From an uncultured bacterium (GTDB lineage: Bacteria; Cyanobacteriota; Vampirovibrionia; Gastranaerophilales; Gastranaerophilaceae), in contig CADBFN010000001.1 of NCBI GenBank assembly GCA_902794035.1, positions 85,599 to 149,598 of the forward strand: a DNA stretch of 64,000 nt. The letters are read 5' to 3'. Below are positions 56,160 through 64,000 of the stretch, piece by piece. Below the pieces are notes generated by a model, which saw only the letters and a list, made by a program, of their open reading frames with translations, was not told the origin of the DNA and made no database searches. The translations under genes were made by a program, and so were the position numbers. Numbering within the stretch: the stretch's first letter is position 1; each line of letters starts with the position of its first letter.

Positions 56160-57281
56160 ATGAAATTTATTATCAGTAAAGAGGATTTATTAAACGGAAT
56201 AAGAATTGTTGAAAGAGCAACTTCTCAAAAAGCGGTTCAACCTGTTTTATATAATATTTTAATAGAAACATTAGAAAATAATAAAGTACGTTTAACAGCA
56301 ACCGACTTGGTTTTGACAGTCATCACACAATTAGATGCACAAATTCAGGAACCTGGTAAAATTACCCTTCCTGCAAAAAAATTAAATGAACTTGTTTCAA
56401 AATTAGGTAATGATCTTGTTACGATAGAATCATCAAATGACAGTACAAATGTTTCTATTACATGTCAAAAATCAAAATTTGACATTATCGGAATTAGTGC
56501 AAACGAATTTCCATCAGATGTATTTAATTACGAAATAGATGAAACAAAATGTTTTGATGTGGAATTAAAACCGTTCCTAAAAGGGATTCATCAGGCAGGT
56601 TTTGCAGCTGCAAGCTATGAAGTTTCAAATCTTTTATCCGGTATTGTTTGCGATTTTAATAACGGAATATTGGAAATTGCTTCTACAGATGGTAACAGAC
56701 TTGCAAGAGTGAGAGAAAAAATTACAAGTGATATAACTGAACAAACTCAGCTTATTATCCCTTCAAGAACTCTGAATGAACTTTTAAAAATGAGTTCATT
56801 TATTGATGAAGAGTCTGTAAAAATTTGCAAAGATAAATCAACAATTATATTTAAATCTGAGAAAATTACAACAATATCAAGATTACTGGAAGGTCAATTC
56901 CCGAGATATAATCAGCTGATTCCTTCAGAAAGCCCGAAACAGGCAGTAGTTAATGTATCTCAATTAATTTCTGCACTTGAAAGGGTTTCTGTAATGGTAA
57001 ATGATAAAACAAGCATTGTAAAAATGTTATTTACAGAAAATGAATTGACTCTGACAGCGGATACTCCGGAAGCAGGAAAATCCGAAGATAAAATTGATAT
57101 TGAATATAATGCCGAAGAACTTTTAATAGCATTTAATTACAGATTTGTACTTGATGCTTTAAGAATAATCGAAAGCGACAATGTCATAATAGGATTAAAT
57201 GCTCCATTATCTGCAACCGTTTTGAGACCTCAAAGTGAAGATGATTTTATTTGTTTAATCATGCCGGTTCAAATCAGATAA
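56160..57281 (+). CDS. dnaN: DNA polymerase III beta sliding clamp
   Basis: A 373-residue clamp of three repeated domains. MKFIISKEDLLNGIRIVERATS at the start and YRFVLDALRIIESDNVIIGL and LRPQSEDDFICLIMPVQIR at the end are typical. AAGGAGTAGGGTAT precedes the ATG. It is not beside dnaA or recF as often found; the small DUF4236 gene follows. Confidence 0.95.
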   Translation: MKFIISKEDLLNGIRIVERATSQKAVQPVLYNILIETLENNKVRLTATDLVLTVITQLDAQIQEPGKITLPAKKLNELVSKLGNDLVTIESSNDSTNVSITCQKSKFDIIGISANEFPSDVFNYEIDETKCFDVELKPFLKGIHQAGFAAASYEVSNLLSGIVCDFNNGILEIASTDGNRLARVREKITSDITEQTQLIIPSRTLNELLKMSSFIDEESVKICKDKSTIIFKSEKITTISRLLEGQFPRYNQLIPSESPKQAVVNVSQLISALERVSVMVNDKTSIVKMLFTENELTLTADTPEAGKSEDKIDIEYNAEELLIAFNYRFVLDALRIIESDNVIIGLNAPLSATVLRPQSEDDFICLIMPVQIR

Positions 57282-57308
57282 TAAAATTATGTTTAAAAAG
57301 GGAATCTT

Positions 57309-57512
57309 ATGGGTTTTTATTTCAGAAAAAGTATTAATTTAGGCTTATTCAGAATAAATATTTCAAAATCGGGAATAGGTATATCTTTTGGAATAAAAGG
57401 CTGCAGGGTTTCTGTAGATCCAAAAGGCAAAACCACTCTCAACGCTGGTAAAGGCGGTCTTCATTACACAAAAACTCTTAAGAAAGCATCAAACAAAAAA
57501 AATAAAGATTAG
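57309..57512 (+). CDS. DUF4236 protein
   Basis: A 67-residue DUF4236 protein: MGFYFRKSINLGLFRINISK, then GIGISFGIKGCRVSVDPKGK. It is a small beta protein of unknown function seen in many bacteria. AAAGGGAATCTT precedes the ATG. It follows dnaN by 27 bases. Confidence 0.85.
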   Translation: MGFYFRKSINLGLFRINISKSGIGISFGIKGCRVSVDPKGKTTLNAGKGGLHYTKTLKKASNKKNKD

Positions 57513-57547
57513 CAAAATTTTTTTTGTTTTAGATTTATACAAAAAAT

Positions 57548-58351
57548 ATGAGAATTTCCCCCATACAAAATTACAAATATAACAATATACGATTTGGCGG
57601 AACTGCCCCCATTAATACCAGCTTTATGCCTGATTTGGGGCAGGAAGCGAATAACAAGCCAGACAAGGAATATAAACTTCCTGAATGGGTCAGAAAAAGT
57701 ACATTATTTGGATTGATTGGTCTTGCGGTTATAAATGATCCTGTAACGAAAGATTTTTTTAAATCCGAAACTGAAAAAATGCGCGAACAATACGAAAAAG
57801 AATATTTCCAAGACGTGTCAAATTTAAAAACAACAAGTGCAGCTCATCATTTAAACATGCTTGCAGATGTAGATAAACCGACCATCAGACCATGTGGAAA
57901 CGGACAATACAATATCCGCTTAAATCTTGATAACAATCAAAAAATAAATTTTAGAGTTAATTTATCTTACGAAAACGAAAATGTTTTACAAGGAATTTTC
58001 AAAGTCGAACATCAGCCGACATTAATGTATAAGGCTACATTTAATGATAAAAATCCTGAAGAATTTACAATCGAAGTAAGAAATTATAAACAAGATAAAT
58101 ATATTTTTGGCAGAAAAGCAAACGGAGAATTATACCGGCTTGAAGGGAATAAAAAAATTATTCTCAATAAAGAAAATGCAAAAAAATATCAACAGGAATT
58201 AAAAACAAACGAAGAATTAAATAATTGGGAATTTTTTACAAGCAAAAATGATATGTGGCGAAAATTAAATCTTATATTATTATTTTTATTAACTCTCAAT
58301 GAATGGGGACACGATCTGGAAAAAAGAGATAAAGAAAGAAATAAAAAATAA
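57548..58351 (+). CDS. Protein of unknown function with N-terminal NNIRFGG motif
   Basis: A 267-residue protein. NNIRFGG lies at residues 12-18, close to the motif in other unknown proteins here. A single hydrophobic segment (about 52-66, LFGLIGLAVINDPV) is weak; the C-terminus has LILLFLLTLNEW followed by a basic tail, possibly membrane-associated. The middle is a beta-rich domain. No family recognised. Confidence 0.65.
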   Translation: MRISPIQNYKYNNIRFGGTAPINTSFMPDLGQEANNKPDKEYKLPEWVRKSTLFGLIGLAVINDPVTKDFFKSETEKMREQYEKEYFQDVSNLKTTSAAHHLNMLADVDKPTIRPCGNGQYNIRLNLDNNQKINFRVNLSYENENVLQGIFKVEHQPTLMYKATFNDKNPEEFTIEVRNYKQDKYIFGRKANGELYRLEGNKKIILNKENAKKYQQELKTNEELNNWEFFTSKNDMWRKLNLILLFLLTLNEWGHDLEKRDKERNKK

Positions 58352-58447
58352 TCCGCCTGTTGAAATTAAACTTTGTTTGAGTTAAACTGTACAAGCTTGA
58401 CAAAATTGGAATTTAGTCTGAGCCGAAAGAAAACAGGGAGAAAAAAG

Positions 58448-59824
58448 ATGTATAATGTCGCTATAATAGGAGCAGGACCTGCGGGAATTTTTGCCGCTTT
58501 GGAAATCATGAAATTAAAACCTGAATGGAAAGTGGTTTTAATAGAAAAAGGACAGAGAATCGAAACAAGAAAATGTCCTTTGCGTCAGGGATCTCCTAAA
58601 TGTGTAAACTGCAAAAAGTGTGGACTTTTATGCGGTTGGGGTGGAGCAGGTGCGTTTTCTGACGGGAAATTAACTCTCACTCCTGATGTAGGCGGACATT
58701 TGGCTGAATATATGTCAAGAAAACAGGCTGAAGATTTAATTGGTTATGCAGACGATTTGTATTTAAAATACGGTGCAACTGATGAAGTTTTCGGAACAGA
58801 CAGAAAAGTTTTTGAAGAACTTGAACATCAGGCTGTTTTGGCAGAACTTAAACTTGTACATTCTCCTGTAAGACATTTAGGAACTGAAAGAAGTTTGGAT
58901 GTTCTGAAAAACATGCAGGATTATCTTGATGACAGAATTACAATTTTAAATAATGTAGTTGCAAAATCTTTAATAGTTGAATGCGAACAGGTTAAAGGTA
59001 TTGAACTTGATAATGGCGAAACGATTTGCGCAGAATATACAATTATAGCACCGGGCAGAGAAGGCGCGGATTGGCTGACTCAGGAATTTGCAAAACATAA
59101 AATCGGAATGGTTAATAATGCGGTAGATGTCGGGGTTCGTGTTGAGCTTCCTGCCCCTGTATTTGAACCTTTAACTTCAAAATTATATGAATCAAAACTC
59201 ATATATCATTCTCCGACTTTTGGAGATGAAGTCAGAACATTCTGTATGAATCCAAATGGGGAAGTTGTGCAGGAAAATTACTCCGGAATTGCAACCGTAA
59301 ACGGTCACAGTTATGCAAATTTCAAAACCCCTAATACAAACTTTGCACTTTTAGTCAGTGAAAAATTTACAGAACCGTTTAAAGAGCCTATTCAATACGG
59401 TCAGCATATAGCAAGACTTGCAAATATGCTTGGTGGCGGAATTTTGGTTCAGAGATTCGGAGATTTGTTAGAAGGACGACGCTCTACACCTGAAAGGATT
59501 AAATCAAGCGTAATTACTCCAACCCTGACTTGTGCTACTCCGGGGGATTTAAGTCTTGTAATACCATACAGACAAATGACAAGTATTATTGAAATGCTGA
59601 AAGCACTTGATAAACTTTGCCCGGGTACCGCATCAAGATATACTCTTCTTTACGGTATCGAAGTTAAATTCTATTCTGCAAGAGTAAAATTAACAAACGA
59701 ACTTGAAACAGAGGGCGTAAAAAATCTGTTTACAATCGGGGACGGTGCAGGAGTAACAAGAGGTCTGCTTCAGGCTTCGGCTTCAGGTGTATATGTAGCA
59801 AGAACAATTTGTGAAAGAGGTTAA
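58448..59824 (+). CDS. FAD-dependent NAD(P)/FAD oxidoreductase with Cys cluster
   Basis: A 458-residue flavoprotein. MYNVAIIGAGPAGIFAALEI gives the FAD site; the start at 58448 follows GGGAGAAAAA. A Cys-rich stretch (KCPLRQGSPKCVNCKKCGLL) at about 42-61 may bind an Fe-S cluster or form disulfides. The C-terminal GDGAGVTRGLLQASASGVY is the second FAD contact. The family is often listed as FAD-dependent dehydrogenase of unknown substrate. Confidence 0.85.
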   Translation: MYNVAIIGAGPAGIFAALEIMKLKPEWKVVLIEKGQRIETRKCPLRQGSPKCVNCKKCGLLCGWGGAGAFSDGKLTLTPDVGGHLAEYMSRKQAEDLIGYADDLYLKYGATDEVFGTDRKVFEELEHQAVLAELKLVHSPVRHLGTERSLDVLKNMQDYLDDRITILNNVVAKSLIVECEQVKGIELDNGETICAEYTIIAPGREGADWLTQEFAKHKIGMVNNAVDVGVRVELPAPVFEPLTSKLYESKLIYHSPTFGDEVRTFCMNPNGEVVQENYSGIATVNGHSYANFKTPNTNFALLVSEKFTEPFKEPIQYGQHIARLANMLGGGILVQRFGDLLEGRRSTPERIKSSVITPTLTCATPGDLSLVIPYRQMTSIIEMLKALDKLCPGTASRYTLLYGIEVKFYSARVKLTNELETEGVKNLFTIGDGAGVTRGLLQASASGVYVARTICERG

Positions 59825-59835
59825 TTAACGGTTAT

Positions 59836-60708
59836 TTAAATTTTATATTTCCCGCGTTCAAAAACAAAGATATTTAACAAAGAAAATATCATAACAATAA
59901 CCAAAAGAATTACCGCCATTGCACTGGCATAACCCAAATCCAGATTTTCAAAAGCTTTTTCATATATATAATATACAATCGTTTTTGTAGAATTTAGCGG
60001 ACCACCTTTGGTCATAACATAAATTTCTGCAAAAATTTTCATTGCCGAAATTGAACTGATTGTAGATACAAGTGCAATGGTAGGCATTAAATGAGGGATT
60101 GTTACAGTCAGGTGTTTTTGCCAAAAATTAGCTCCGTCAATATCACATGCTTCATAAAGCTCTTTTGGCACACTCATTAATGATGCCAAATAAATCATCA
60201 TATAATACCCGATGCCCTTCCAAATAGTAAGAATTATAACAGAATAAATTGAATATTTAGGATCGGTAAGCCACCCGATGGCAGGCAAATGTAACACCTG
60301 CATAAAATAATTTAATATTCCGTCCTGTGCATATAGCCACTTAAATGCAATCGCAGCAACAACTATTGAAACAATTACAGGCAAATAAATAAGAATTTTA
60401 TACAAAGTTATTGCACGTATTTTCTGATTTATTAATACCGCTAAAAACAAAGGAAAAATAGCCAAAACAGGTACTGCTACAATAAGATAAATTAAAGTAT
60501 TAAGCATGACTTTATAAAATACAGGATTGTGCAATATCTGAATATAATTTTGAATCCCCGCATAATCAGGATTGTAAATACTATCTGAATAATTAAAAAA
60601 ACTCAGCCCGATTGTCTGAAAAAACGGAATAAAGAAAAATACAACCAACACTAATACTGCAGGCAACAAGAACAAATATGGTGCAAATTTTCCATAATAC
60701 TTAAACAT
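59836..60708 (-). CDS. Sugar ABC transporter permease (MalF/UgpA type)
   Basis: A 290-residue permease with six transmembrane helices. The EAA loop is KELYEACDIDGANFWQKHL (about 190-210). FLFFLPAVLVLVVFFFIPFFQT-type start is typical (FAPYLFLLPAVLVLVVFFFI). It matches the MalG-type permease at 47223 and the ATPase at 112, all separated. Confidence 0.9.
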   Translation of the reverse strand: MFKYYGKFAPYLFLLPAVLVLVVFFFIPFFQTIGLSFFNYSDSIYNPDYAGIQNYIQILHNPVFYKVMLNTLIYLIVAVPVLAIFPLFLAVLINQKIRAITLYKILIYLPVIVSIVVAAIAFKWLYAQDGILNYFMQVLHLPAIGWLTDPKYSIYSVIILTIWKGIGYYMMIYLASLMSVPKELYEACDIDGANFWQKHLTVTIPHLMPTIALVSTISSISAMKIFAEIYVMTKGGPLNSTKTIVYYIYEKAFENLDLGYASAMAVILLVIVMIFSLLNIFVFERGKYKI

Positions 60709-60790
60709 AAACTGATTATCCCTTTTACAGTAAATTTAGTCAAGTAACGGTTCAATATTTATTAAAACTACTGAGCTATATTTTGAGAAA

Positions 60791-61666
60791 TTAACTTTTT
60801 GCAATTCTTTTTACATAAGAAAAATATTCATTATTCTTGTAATTTTTGATATTTTCAAGAATTTTATCAGGCGAAATAAATCCCATTCTCATGGCAATTT
60901 CTTCAAGACAGGCAATTTTTATCCCCTGATTATCTTCAATTGTCTGAATATACTGTCCTGCCTGCAATAATGATCTGTGAGTTCCCGTATCGAGCCAGGC
61001 AAAACCACGACCTAATATATTCACTCCCAAATTACCATTTTCAAGATATATCTTGTTAAGGTCGGTAATTTCAAGCTCTCCTCTGGCAGACGGTTTTAAA
61101 TTTTTAGCATATTCAACAACTTTGTTATCATAAAAATACAAACCTGTAACTGCGTAATTTGATTTTGGATTTTGAGGTTTTTCTTCAATAGATATTGCTT
61201 TCCCGTTTTCATCAAATTCAACAACACCAAATCTTTCAGGATCTTTTACCTGATAACCAAAAACAGAAGCACCGCCATATTTTTCAATAATTTTAATTGA
61301 GTTTTGCATCATTCCTGAAAAACCTGGGCCATAAAAAATATTATCTCCTAATATTAATGCAGCACAATCCTCTCCAATGAATTCTTCACCAATAATAAAA
61401 GCCTGCGCTAATCCGTCAGGTGAAGGTTGTTCTTTATAAGAAAAACTTACTCCAAATTGAGAGCCGTCACCTAATAATTTTTTAAAATTAGGTAAATCTT
61501 CAGGTGTTGAAATAATAAGAATTTCCTTAATACCGGCAAGCATTAAAACTGATAACGGATGATATATCATAGGTTTATCATAAACAGGAAGCAGTTGTTT
61601 TGATACGGTCATTGTACTTGGGTATAATCTTGTTCCGCTTCCGCCGGCTAATACAATTCCTTTCAT
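60791..61666 (-). CDS. rmlA: Glucose-1-phosphate thymidylyltransferase
   Basis: RmlA makes dTDP-glucose, first step to dTDP-rhamnose. A 291-residue protein with [20 protein letters not shown] (1-20), [20 protein letters not shown] and [14 protein letters not shown] (substrate site), and [20 protein letters not shown]. Length and motifs normal. The nuclease element lies between it and rmlD. Confidence 0.96.
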   Translation of the reverse strand: MKGIVLAGGSGTRLYPSTMTVSKQLLPVYDKPMIYHPLSVLMLAGIKEILIISTPEDLPNFKKLLGDGSQFGVSFSYKEQPSPDGLAQAFIIGEEFIGEDCAALILGDNIFYGPGFSGMMQNSIKIIEKYGGASVFGYQVKDPERFGVVEFDENGKAISIEEKPQNPKSNYAVTGLYFYDNKVVEYAKNLKPSARGELEITDLNKIYLENGNLGVNILGRGFAWLDTGTHRSLLQAGQYIQTIEDNQGIKIACLEEIAMRMGFISPDKILENIKNYKNNEYFSYVKRIAKS

Positions 61667-61750
61667 AATTAAACTCCTTTATTAAAATACTAACTGAAAA
61701 TGTGTTATATGTCAAAGCAGGATTAATTGCATAATTTGCGGGGGTTATAA

Positions 61751-62090
61751 GACTCCCTTGTGGAAAAGAGGAGAACCACATTAGTGGTGGAGGACAAATG
61801 CCTCCATTGTGAAAGGGAGGGAGACCACGTTAGTGGTGGAGGACAAATGCCTCCCTTGTGAAAGGGAGGGGGACCACGTTAGTGGTGGAAGACATCAGCC
61901 TCCCTTGTTAAAGGGAGGGGGACCACGTTAGTGGTGGAAGACATCAGCCTCCCTTGTTAAAGGGAGGGGGACCACGTTAGTGGTGGAGGACAAAAGCCTC
62001 CCTTGTCAAAGGGAGGGGGACCACGTTAGTGGTGGAAGGACAAAAGCCTCCCTTGTCAAAGGGAGGGGGACCACGTTAGTGGTGGAAGGA
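61751..62090. repeat. Seven-unit tandem array of a 49-50 bp palindromic repeat
   Basis: Units start at 61751, 61800, 61849, 61898, 61947, 61996 and 62046. Each reads GCCTCCCTTGT-n-AAAGGGAGG followed by GACCACGTTAGTGGTGGA and an 8-base tail. Two hairpins per unit: CCTCCCTT/AAGGGAGG and CCAC/GTGG. No unique spacers, so this is not CRISPR. The first two units are diverged, the last five nearly identical. The last unit contains the stop codon of the DUF559 gene. Confidence 0.85.
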
Positions 62091-62432
62091 TTTTGATACG
62101 ATATCATCAATATTATTACAAACCCCTTCAAAGTTATTATCAATATCTAAATTTGTAAATCTTATAACTTTTAATCCGTATCCTTCAAGAATTTCTGTTC
62201 GCTTTTTATCATACTCCATTGCTTCTTCTGTATAATGTTGTCCACCATCTATTTCGATTACCAATTTTGCTTTTGAACAATAAAAATCAACAACATAATT
62301 TTCTATTACTTTTTGACGCAAAAATCTTAATCTATATGTTCTTAAAAAGTCATACCACAGGTGCTTTTCTTGCTTTGTCATGTTTTTTCTTAAATTTTTT
62401 GCATATGGTGTGAGAATTTTGTTATGTTTCAT
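62076..62432 (-). CDS. DUF559 (Vsr-like) endonuclease-fold protein
   Basis: A 118-residue DUF559 protein. YAKNLRKNMTKQEKHLWYDF, VVDFYCSKAKLVI, EIDGGQHY and GLKVIRFTNLDI are family motifs with the acidic and His residues. Its last codons (Ser-Phe-His-His-stop) are encoded by the seventh repeat of the array. It is related to, but clearly different from, the protein at 48148. Nuclease activity is assumed from the fold. Confidence 0.87.
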   Translation of the reverse strand: MKHNKILTPYAKNLRKNMTKQEKHLWYDFLRTYRLRFLRQKVIENYVVDFYCSKAKLVIEIDGGQHYTEEAMEYDKKRTEILEGYGLKVIRFTNLDIDNNFEGVCNNIDDIVSKSFHH

Positions 62433-62437
62433 ATAAT

Positions 62438-62527
62438 CCCTCCGTCACTTCGTGCCACCTCCCTTTAACAAGGGAGGCCTTTCCCCTCCGTCACTTCGTG
62501 CCACCTCCCTTTAACAAGGAAGGCTGA
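62438..62527. repeat. Two inverted repeat units right of the nuclease gene
   Basis: Each 45-bp unit is CCCTCCGTCACTTCGTG followed by CCACCTCCCTTTAACAAG and GGAGGC. The AAAGGGAGG core is the same as in the left array, but the second hairpin differs (GTCACTTCGTG instead of CCACTAACGTGG). A decayed third copy (CAGCCACTTCGTAT) follows. Confidence 0.75.
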
Positions 62528-62558
62528 TACCACAGCCACTTCGTATTATCTATATTTG

Positions 62559-63467
62559 CTATCTGATTGCAATATAGTCCTTTAGTGCATCCTGCCAAGG
62601 TCTGCATAAACCGCCATTATCCATTACGCTATAAGCAGGACGCTTTGCAGGACGAGGGAATTCATCAGTCGTACAAGGCTTTAAATTAACATTTAAGCCT
62701 GACAAATCAAATATTTCTTGTGCAAATCCATACCATGATGTCTGACCGCCACCACAAACATGATAAGTTCCAAAAGCTTTACCTGACAATAATTTTATTA
62801 TTCCATTGCAAAGTTCAACCGTCCAAGTCGGGCATCCGACCTGATCATCAACTACTTTTAATTCAGGTTTATCAGCCAACGAAATCATTGTTTCAACAAA
62901 ATTTTTACCATGTATTCCATATAACCAGGCAGTACGGGCAATATAATACTTCTTACAATATTTGCGAACGGCTTGTTCCCCTTGCCATTTTGTTAAACCA
63001 TAATTGTTTAAAGGATCTGTAGGGTCTGTAGGTTTTAATTTTGTTATTTCTTCTCCTTTAAATACATAATCGGTAGAAATATAGACTAAGGTTATATTTT
63101 TTTCACCGCAAACTTTTGCAAGATTTTCTGTACCTGTGGCATTAATTTTATGAGCTGTTTCATAATCTTCTTCAGCTCTATCAACATTTGTATATGCGGC
63201 ACAATGAATAACAATATCCGGCTTTTGCTCGGATATTACGGATATAACAGAATGAAAATCGGTTATATCCAAAATCCCTCCACCACTAACGTGGTCCCCC
63301 TCCCTTTGACAAGGGAGGCTTTTCCCTCCACCACTAACGTGGTCCCCCTCCCTTTGACAAGGGAGGCTGATGTCAGTTTTGAATACTTCATAGCCATTCT
63401 GTTCTAATATTGGACAAATATCTTGCCCTAACATACCATTTGCACCTGTTACAAGAACTTTTGCCAT
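62559..63467 (-). CDS. rmlD: dTDP-4-dehydrorhamnose reductase with an in-frame repeat insertion
   Basis: RmlD performs the last step to dTDP-rhamnose. A 302-residue SDR with VTGANGMLGQDI (6-17), CAAYTNVDRAEED, STDYVFKGEE and YGLTKWQGEQAV (Tyr/Lys). Residues 34-64 are a duplicated 16-residue insertion (SLPCQREGDHVSGGG, Lys, SLPCQREGDHVSGGG, Ile) encoded by two 48-bp copies of the palindromic repeat. It lies in the loop after the first beta-alpha unit, between TDI and LDITD. The enzyme may tolerate it. One-base overlap (TAATG) with rmlB. Confidence 0.93.
   Translation of the reverse strand: MAKVLVTGANGMLGQDICPILEQNGYEVFKTDISLPCQREGDHVSGGGKSLPCQREGDHVSGGGILDITDFHSVISVISEQKPDIVIHCAAYTNVDRAEEDYETAHKINATGTENLAKVCGEKNITLVYISTDYVFKGEEITKLKPTDPTDPLNNYGLTKWQGEQAVRKYCKKYYIARTAWLYGIHGKNFVETMISLADKPELKVVDDQVGCPTWTVELCNGIIKLLSGKAFGTYHVCGGGQTSWYGFAQEIFDLSGLNVNLKPCTTDEFPRPAKRPAYSVMDNGGLCRPWQDALKDYIAIR
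63276..63371. repeat. Two palindromic repeat copies inside rmlD
   Basis: Two exact 48-bp copies (63276-63323, 63324-63371) of CCCTCCACCACTAACGTGG then TCCCCCTCCCTTTGACAAG and GGAGGC. They are inverted relative to the 61751 array. The period of 48 bases keeps the reading frame, while the array period of 49-50 would not. Confidence 0.9.
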
Positions 63468-64000
63468 TAAACAAGACTCGCTTTCTTTTCTTCAATATGC
63501 TTTATCCAATCCTGATTATTCAGATACCAGTCAATTGTCATTTTTATACCTTGTTCAAAAGTAACAGATGGTTCCCAACCAAGTTCTGCAGTTATCTTAT
63601 CATTAGAAATTGCATATCGTCTGTCATGTCCTAATCTATCCTGAACATACTCGATAGAGCTTTCGTCCTTCCCCATAGCTTCAAGTATTAAATGTGTAAT
63701 TTCAAGATTAGTTTTTTCGTTATGTCCGCCGATATTATAAATCTGACCGATTTGTCCTTTATGCAAAACTTCATCAATAGCTTCACAATGATCATAAACA
63801 TATAACCAATCACGAACATTTAGCCCGTCACCATATACAGGAACTTTTTCCCCTCTTAAAAGTTTTGAAATAAAGAACGGTATAAGTTTTTCGGGATATT
63901 GATAAGGTCCGTAATTATTTGAACATCTTGTGTTTAATACAGGTAATTTGTACGTTTCATAGTATGCTCTGACTAACAAATCCGCACTTGCTTTGGAAGC
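63467..64000 (-). CDS. rmlB: dTDP-glucose 4,6-dehydratase, C-terminal part (partial)
   Basis: The frame runs to the window edge without a start. ASKASADLLVRAYY (with the Lys of YxxxK), TRCSNNYGPYQYPEKLIPFF and GDGLNVRDWLYVYDHCEAID are RmlB blocks, and the last 177 residues are present. The gene begins beyond 64000. It is upstream of rmlD in the same operon. rmlC is not seen. Confidence 0.95.
   Translation of the reverse strand, partial: ASKASADLLVRAYYETYKLPVLNTRCSNNYGPYQYPEKLIPFFISKLLRGEKVPVYGDGLNVRDWLYVYDHCEAIDEVLHKGQIGQIYNIGGHNEKTNLEITHLILEAMGKDESSIEYVQDRLGHDRRYAISNDKITAELGWEPSVTFEQGIKMTIDWYLNNQDWIKHIEEKKASLV

Larger units (their letters stand above)
61751..62527. mobile_element. DUF559 nuclease gene bracketed by palindromic repeats
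   Basis: Left: the seven-unit array. Right: two units (62438-62482, 62483-62527) in inverted orientation. Centre: one DUF559 gene. The right unit supplies GGAGGG as ribosome site (six bases from ATG), and the left one supplies the stop. The element lies between rmlA and rmlD where rmlC would often be. No transposase. Confidence 0.65.

Noticed and set aside
61751-62090. CRISPR array
   Set aside because: The units are directly adjacent with no unique spacers; the 8-base tails repeat and no cas gene is near.
63150-63407. 85-residue plus-strand frame including the rmlD repeats
   Set aside because: It is antisense to rmlD; the repeated peptide in it only reflects the repeats.

Overview
The window is visibly AT-rich with short intergenic gaps and looks like a non-photosynthetic relative of Cyanobacteria, most probably Melainabacteria/Vampirovibrionia of the Gastranaerophilales type. 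This is inference. The grounds are cyanobacterial-looking ribosomal proteins (especially uS10), an ATP synthase beta gene standing apart from other ATPase genes, TrmFO, flagellar export genes, no photosynthesis genes, and several lineage-style unknown proteins sharing a short N-terminal motif.

Layout. 1-3.3 kb: sugar-ABC ATPase, a degenerate histidine kinase and small unknowns. 3.3-4.2 kb: a non-coding stretch with a probable small RNA and palindromic repeats. 4.2-5.7 kb: deoB and a 58-residue ferredoxin. 5.7-13.5 kb (minus): an S10-type ribosomal protein run, rpsJ to rpsN, with a strong promoter, a long structured gap between rpsJ and rplC, and palindromes in other gaps. 13.5-28.4 kb: phosphohexomutase, M48 protease, prephenate dehydratase, NAD synthetase, DUF1858 protein, trmFO, rplI, a MetE-like/CooC-like pair, two small RNA loci and two very small genes. 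28.4-34.4 kb: a surface-glycan locus (two GT2 enzymes, LicD-like protein, MsbA-like exporter, galE). 34.4-38.2 kb (minus): FliM/FliN-like, fliO, fliP, fliQ, fliR. 38.3-48 kb: two small regulators, rnhB, GNAT, homoserine dehydrogenase, LptF/G-type permease, atpD, an AsmA-like protein and a sugar permease. 48-64 kb: proS, secreted and redox proteins, GH57/DUF3536, dnaN, FAD oxidoreductase, another sugar permease, and dTDP-rhamnose genes rmlA, rmlD and rmlB (partial).

The most striking observation concerns two DUF559 (Vsr-like) nuclease genes, each bracketed by inverted palindromic repeats that begin at or next to the start and stop codons. At 61.7-62.5 kb the repeats supply the nuclease gene's Shine-Dalgarno and its stop codon and form a seven-unit tandem array. 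Two further copies lie in frame inside rmlD. This suggests a nuclease-linked family of mobile palindromic elements. Other candidates are a 24-residue hydrophobic peptide in a structured RNA whose ribosome site can be sequestered, two terminator-ended small RNAs, a structured leader before rplC, and a shared N-terminal motif (Asn-Asn-Ile/Val-x-Phe) in six unrelated proteins.

How the genes connect: central functions (translation, replication clamp, NAD, aromatic and threonine-branch amino acid biosynthesis) are interspersed with envelope functions (LptF/G, AsmA-like, MsbA-like, dTDP-rhamnose, glycosyltransferases), which indicates a Gram-negative-type envelope. One sugar importer appears split across three distant loci. 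No tRNA, rRNA, CRISPR array or transposase was found.
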